Assembly (NCBI GenBank): GCA_015655225.1
Contig: JAATFK010000390.1
Coordinates: 1 to 5,233 of the forward strand
Length of the DNA: 5,233 bases
From: Solirubrobacterales bacterium
GTDB lineage: Bacteria > Actinomycetota > Thermoleophilia > Solirubrobacterales > Solirubrobacteraceae
Direction: 5' to 3'
Shown: positions 5,173-5,233 of the stretch, piece after piece
Numbering within the stretch: the stretch's first letter is position 1
How the letters are laid out: every line of letters starts with the position of its first letter
Program-made: the position numbers and the translations under genes
The notes under the pieces: model-generated
What the model was told of the DNA's origin: nothing
What the model saw: only the letters and a program-made list of their open reading frames with translations
Databases searched by the model: none

Positions 5173-5233
5173 CGGAATCGCGGGGGCTGGCGGGGTGGGT
5201 GGCGCTGCTCGCGGCGCTTGGCGCATTCTCGGC

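Noticed and set aside
1..5233. CRISPR arrays, insertion sequences, tRNA or phage genes
   Set aside because: I looked for direct repeats, transposase or integrase motifs and tRNA-like folds and saw none; the window is nearly filled by the seven genes listed.

Overview
The window is about 70% GC and densely coding, and every gene I support lies on the minus strand. It is read here from right to left. The organism is probably a GC-rich actinobacterium, most likely class Thermoleophilia (Solirubrobacterales and relatives). I base this on base composition, the style of the protein sequences (PlsX with an NGAD motif in place of MGGD, the RNase III wording, a cysteine-rich YceD) and the near absence of Shine-Dalgarno sequences. 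The assignment is by recognition, not by a search.

Layout in the direction of transcription: (1) 5160-4216, an unrecognised 314-residue protein with a winged-helix-like C-terminus; (2) a 71-base gap with a nested inverted repeat; (3) 4144-2534, a FadD-type acyl-CoA synthetase with all adenylate-forming motifs intact; (4) 2492-1974, a YceD/DUF177 protein with six cysteines; (5) a 49-base gap with a perfect 7-bp hairpin; (6) 1924-1733, rpmF, ribosomal protein bL32 of the zinc-binding type; (7) 1716-688, plsX; (8) 691-428, an acyl carrier protein gene overlapping plsX by four bases; (9) 424-1, the 5' part of rnc (RNase III), running off the left edge.

Genes 4-9 form the widely conserved yceD-rpmF-plsX-acpP-rnc cluster, which links ribosome assembly, rRNA processing and phospholipid synthesis. 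PlsX makes acyl-phosphate from acyl-ACP and ACP carries the chains. The acyl-CoA synthetase just upstream adds a fatty-acid-activating enzyme to the same probable transcription unit.

The window is mostly a housekeeping operon and I do not see a new defence or mobile system. The most unusual part is rnc. It has no ATG, GTG or TTG start upstream of its catalytic motif and lies in the same frame as acpP, separated by one TGA. In addition, two of the four expected metal-binding acidic residues of RNase III appear replaced (Ala for the Glu of ERLEFLGD, Ser for the Asp of the second motif).
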